Source: RPQJ01 sp031404015
Lineage (GTDB): Bacteria; Pseudomonadota; Gammaproteobacteria; Steroidobacterales; Steroidobacteraceae
Assembly (NCBI GenBank): GCA_031404015.1
Contig: JANNGT010000160.1
Location: 1 to 8,423, forward strand
DNA length: 8,423 nt
Reading direction: 5' to 3'
Positions 6,328 through 8,423 of the stretch are shown piece by piece. The position numbers and the translations under genes were made by a program. The stretch's first letter is position 1. Each line of letters opens with the position of its first letter. A model generated the notes under the pieces. It ran no database searches. It saw only the letters and a list, made by a program, of their open reading frames with translations, and was not told the DNA's origin.

Positions 6328-7571
6328 CAGATCTGTCCCTTCAACAACGTGCGCTGCAACGTCGGCATGTCCTTGTCGCCGCGACCGGACAGTCCGATCA
6401 GGATGCGGCACCCCGGGTTGGCCTGCGCGTATTTGCGGGCGCCGGCAAACGCATGTGCAGTTTCGATTGCCGGCAGGATGCCTTCGTACTGACTGCACTC
6501 AGCGAGGGCCTCTAGTGATTCATCGTCCTCGGCTGCGGCAAAACCGAGACGGCCGATGCTGGCGAGCAACGCGTGCTCGGGCCCGACACCCGGATAATCC
6601 AGACCAGCCGACACCGACTGCGTCTCCTGGATCTGGCCATGCTCGTCCTGCAGCAACAGCGAATAGCAACCTTGCAGCACGCCCGGCGTGCCGTACGCGA
6701 GCGACGCCGCATTCTGGCCCAGGCCCGGACCGATGCCGCCGGCCTCGAAGCCGAGCAACTTGACGTCGACGTCGGGCACAAACGGGTGGAACAGCCCGAT
6801 CGCATTCGATCCGCCGCCGACGCAGGCGACGACGACATCAGGCATTGCGCCTGCCTGCGCGAGCATCTGTGCTCGCGCTTCAACGCCGATGACACGTTGG
6901 AACTCACGCACCATGTATGGGTACGGATGCGGCCCGACGGCCGAGCCCAGGATGTAGAACGTCCCGTTGGGGTCTGCAACCCAGTCGCGCAACGCCTCGT
7001 CGATGGCCGCGCGCAGCGTCTTGTCGCCGCCGGTCACCGGCACCACGGTTGCGCCCAGCAATTTCATGCGGCCGACGTTCGGCGCCTGCCGCTCCATGTC
7101 GATCGAGCCCATATACACCGTGCATGGCATGCCGAGCCGCGCGCACGCGGCAGCCGTCGCCACGCCGTGCTGACCCGCGCCGGTCTCGGCGACGATGCGC
7201 TTCGCGCCCAGGCGCTTCGCGAGCATCCCCTGGCCAATCGCGTTGTTGATCTTGTGCGCGCCCGTGTGCGCCAGGTCTTCCCGTTTCAGCCAGACTTCTG
7301 CGCCCCACCGCTTCGAAAGCGCTGCCGCGTAGGTCAGCGGCGTGGGCCGGCCCACCCATGTTCGCAGCTGCATGTCGAGTTCCGCCTTGAATGCCGGGTC
7401 CGGCAGGATGTCGCGTATGCCTTGCTCGAGCCGGTCGAGCGCTGGCACCAGCGTTTCGGGTACATAGCGGCCGCCGAACGGACCGAAGCGACCGCGTGCA
7501 TCCGGAAATTCGCCATTGAGCGTCTGCCGCAGCAGCGCTTCGCGATCGAGCTTGAGGGCCTGGGTCTTCAT
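6327..7571 (-). CDS. trpB: Tryptophan synthase beta chain
   Basis: TrpB is the pyridoxal-phosphate enzyme that joins indole from TrpA with L-serine to make tryptophan. The 414-residue protein shows the family landmarks: RFGPFGGRYVPETL near the start, KREDLAHTGAHKINNAIG with the PLP lysine Lys107, ETGAGQHG with catalytic Glu129, the cofactor-phosphate loop GGGSN (252-256), and SGRGDKD close to the C-terminus. It belongs to the main TrpB1 type that partners TrpA. The ATG at 7571 is preferred over an upstream start at 7625 because it gives the standard N-terminus and has GGAG 10 bases ahead, whereas the longer form would overlap trpF. The length slightly exceeds the E. coli 397. Its stop overlaps the trpA start by one base, the usual arrangement for equal production of the two subunits. 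Confidence 0.98.
   Translation of the reverse strand: MKTQALKLDREALLRQTLNGEFPDARGRFGPFGGRYVPETLVPALDRLEQGIRDILPDPAFKAELDMQLRTWVGRPTPLTYAAALSKRWGAEVWLKREDLAHTGAHKINNAIGQGMLAKRLGAKRIVAETGAGQHGVATAAACARLGMPCTVYMGSIDMERQAPNVGRMKLLGATVVPVTGGDKTLRAAIDEALRDWVADPNGTFYILGSAVGPHPYPYMVREFQRVIGVEARAQMLAQAGAMPDVVVACVGGGSNAIGLFHPFVPDVDVKLLGFEAGGIGPGLGQNAASLAYGTPGVLQGCYSLLLQDEHGQIQETQSVSAGLDYPGVGPEHALLASIGRLGFAAAEDDESLEALAECSQYEGILPAIETAHAFAGARKYAQANPGCRILIGLSGRGDKDMPTLQRTLLKGQI
6336..6341 (-). promoter_or_regulatory. Shine-Dalgarno site for trpA inside the trpB end
   Basis: On the minus strand AAGGGA sits 8 bases before the trpA ATG, within the last codons of trpB. It supports the ATG at 6327 over upstream alternatives and fits re-initiation after trpB translation. 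Confidence 0.7.
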
Positions 7572-7581
7572 GAATCGTTTA

Positions 7582-7585
7582 CTCC
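7582..7585 (-). promoter_or_regulatory. Shine-Dalgarno site for trpB in the trpF-trpB gap
   Basis: GGAG on the minus strand lies in the 19-base gap between trpF and trpB, 10 bases before the ATG at 7571. It decides the trpB start in favour of 7571 rather than 7625. Confidence 0.65.
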
Positions 7586-7590
7586 AGCAA

Positions 7591-8214
7591 CTACAACGCG
7601 AGCTGCGCGTGGGATCGGCGCGCAACGTTCACAAACTTGGTGATCAGTGCGGCGTCTTTGACGCCGCGGGAAGATTCGACACCTGAGCTGACGTCGACGC
7701 CGTACGGTCGCACGGTGCGGAGCGCGGCATCGACATTGTCGGCAGCGAGACCACCGGCGAGCACGACTTCGGCGCCGCGAGCATGCCGCGCAGCGGCAGC
7801 CCAGTCGGCGCGTTCGCCACTGCCGCTGCGGCCGCTCTCGAGCAGGAAGCGCCGCGGCAAGGCATCTGCGTGCAGCGCTGCGCCGGTGCGATAAACCGGC
7901 AACACGCGCAGCCCGACCGGCAGCACGAGCGTGGCGAAATCGTCGGCGTCAGTCTGCACCCAAGCGGGATGCACGGCATCGATCGCGGCGTCGACCTGGG
8001 CCTGCGTCGGGTGCAGGAACACGGCAACCTTCTCGGTGCCGGCTGGCACGCTTGCCGCCATGGCACGTGCGTCGGCCAGCGACAGGTTGCGCGGCGAGTC
8101 CGCATGAAAAACGAATCCCACGGCGTCTGCGCCGGCGGCCACCGCAGCGGCCACGTCCGCCACACTGCGCAGGCCGCAGATCTTGATCCACAACGGTGAT
8201 GTCGCCGCAGTCAT
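7591..8214 (-). CDS. trpF: Phosphoribosylanthranilate isomerase, divergent form
   Basis: TrpF isomerises phosphoribosylanthranilate to carboxyphenylaminodeoxyribulose phosphate, the TrpC substrate. The 207-residue TIM barrel begins IKICGL with the catalytic base Cys13, has AVGFVFHADSPRNLS on strand 2, and ends with the phosphate-binding VLAGGLAADNV and GVDVSSGVESSRGVKD. Two spots differ from the textbook family. The usual VQLHG is VQTDA (86-90). The usual LLD, whose Asp is the catalytic acid (Asp126 in Thermotoga maritima), is LLE with Glu126, followed by SGRSGSGERADW instead of the GG(T/S)G-xx-FDW form. The conserved context and position between trpC and trpB make the assignment firm. Glu could still serve as the acid, so the gene is probably functional. 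The ATG overlaps the trpC stop by 4 bases (ATGA); upstream sequence is G-rich without a clear Shine-Dalgarno. Confidence 0.93.
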   Translation of the reverse strand: MTAATSPLWIKICGLRSVADVAAAVAAGADAVGFVFHADSPRNLSLADARAMAASVPAGTEKVAVFLHPTQAQVDAAIDAVHPAWVQTDADDFATLVLPVGLRVLPVYRTGAALHADALPRRFLLESGRSGSGERADWAAAARHARGAEVVLAGGLAADNVDAALRTVRPYGVDVSSGVESSRGVKDAALITKFVNVARRSHAQLAL

Positions 8215-8423
8215 CGCACAGCGCCCCGCCCCGCCTGCAGCAACTCGCGCACCGCTTGTGCCGGGTCGTCGCGTTGCATCAGCGCCGTGCCGATGAGTGC
8301 GAGGCGGTAACCCAGCCTTGCGACGGTGGCCGCATCGTCCGCGGTGTTGACGCCGCTCTCCGCGACTGCAGCCCAGCGTGGCGGCATACGGTCACGCAGC
8401 TGCTCGAAGCGGGCGAAGTCGAT
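8211..8423 (-). CDS. trpC: Indole-3-glycerol phosphate synthase, C-terminal 70 residues (partial)
   Basis: The gene runs off the right edge, leaving the last 70 codons. TrpC closes the indole ring, converting carboxyphenylaminodeoxyribulose phosphate to indole-3-glycerol phosphate. The visible end of the TIM barrel has AVAESGVNTADDA, which carries the family ESG motif of strand 7, then LALIGTALMQRDDP, the phosphate-binding strand 8 and loop ending, and a final helix. This is a stand-alone trpC: it stops with TGA and overlaps the trpF ATG by four bases rather than being fused to it as in E. coli. The N-terminal catalytic lysines and any promoter or attenuator of the operon lie outside the window. 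Confidence 0.93.
   Translation of the reverse strand: MDFARFEQLRDRMPPRWAAVAESGVNTADDAATVARLGYRLALIGTALMQRDDPAQAVRELLQAGRGAVR

Noticed and set aside
5629..6492. A 287-codon plus-strand open frame opposite trpA
   Set aside because: It is the register-aligned shadow of trpA, which is unmistakable on the other strand.
6328..6498. N-terminal extension of trpA into trpB (start at 6498)
   Set aside because: The added residues have no family counterpart, while the ATG at 6327 has a well-placed AAGGGA and the classic trpB-trpA one-base overlap.
6573..7643. A 356-codon plus-strand open frame opposite trpB
   Set aside because: It is the register-aligned shadow of trpB, and its translation has no recognisable domain.

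Overview
The window is an 8.4 kb piece of a GC-rich bacterial chromosome, dense in coding sequence. The gene set (a PrlC/OpdA-type oligopeptidase, exonuclease III, a LemA-GIDE pair and separate trpC, trpF, trpB and trpA genes) suggests a gammaproteobacterium, perhaps near the Xanthomonadales, Nevskiales or Steroidobacter group. That placement is inference from gene content and protein flavour, not from a marker gene. No rRNA, tRNA, CRISPR array, insertion sequence or phage gene is visible.

Left part, plus strand (1-1572). The tail of a possibly cupin-type protein ends at 179. A lemA-family gene follows directly in the same reading frame and appears to lack the usual N-terminal membrane anchor. 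It overlaps a gene for a two-anchor membrane protein with a GIDE/BAM-type domain, the bacterial relative of the MUL1 mitochondrial E3 ligase, which also carries a perfect EF-hand calcium-loop motif. Neighbouring LemA and GIDE genes suggest a membrane-associated unit of unknown function.

Middle, plus strand (1603-5505). Oligopeptidase A (prlC/opdA) has a -10-like TAGAAT only 5 bases before its ATG, which suggests a leaderless or near-leaderless transcript. Exonuclease III (xth) follows after 6 bases. A 111-base gap then holds a 7-T run and a long interrupted inverted repeat with a -10-like box in its loop. After it comes an orphan HD-domain phosphohydrolase whose metal motifs resemble those of cyclic-nucleotide phosphodiesterases.

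Right part, minus strand (5539-8423). The tryptophan genes are read trpC-trpF-trpB-trpA towards the left and converge on the HD gene across 33 bases. trpC/trpF overlap by 4 bases (ATGA) and trpB/trpA by 1 base (TGATG), while trpF and trpB are separated by 19 bases that hold a Shine-Dalgarno site. The four enzymes convert carboxyphenylaminodeoxyribulose phosphate and its precursor to tryptophan. TrpF is a divergent form with Glu at the usual catalytic Asp position.

There is no clear defence or mobile island. The items most worth a second look are the anchorless LemA, the EF-hand in the GIDE protein, the inverted repeat before the HD gene, the HD protein itself and the variant TrpF.
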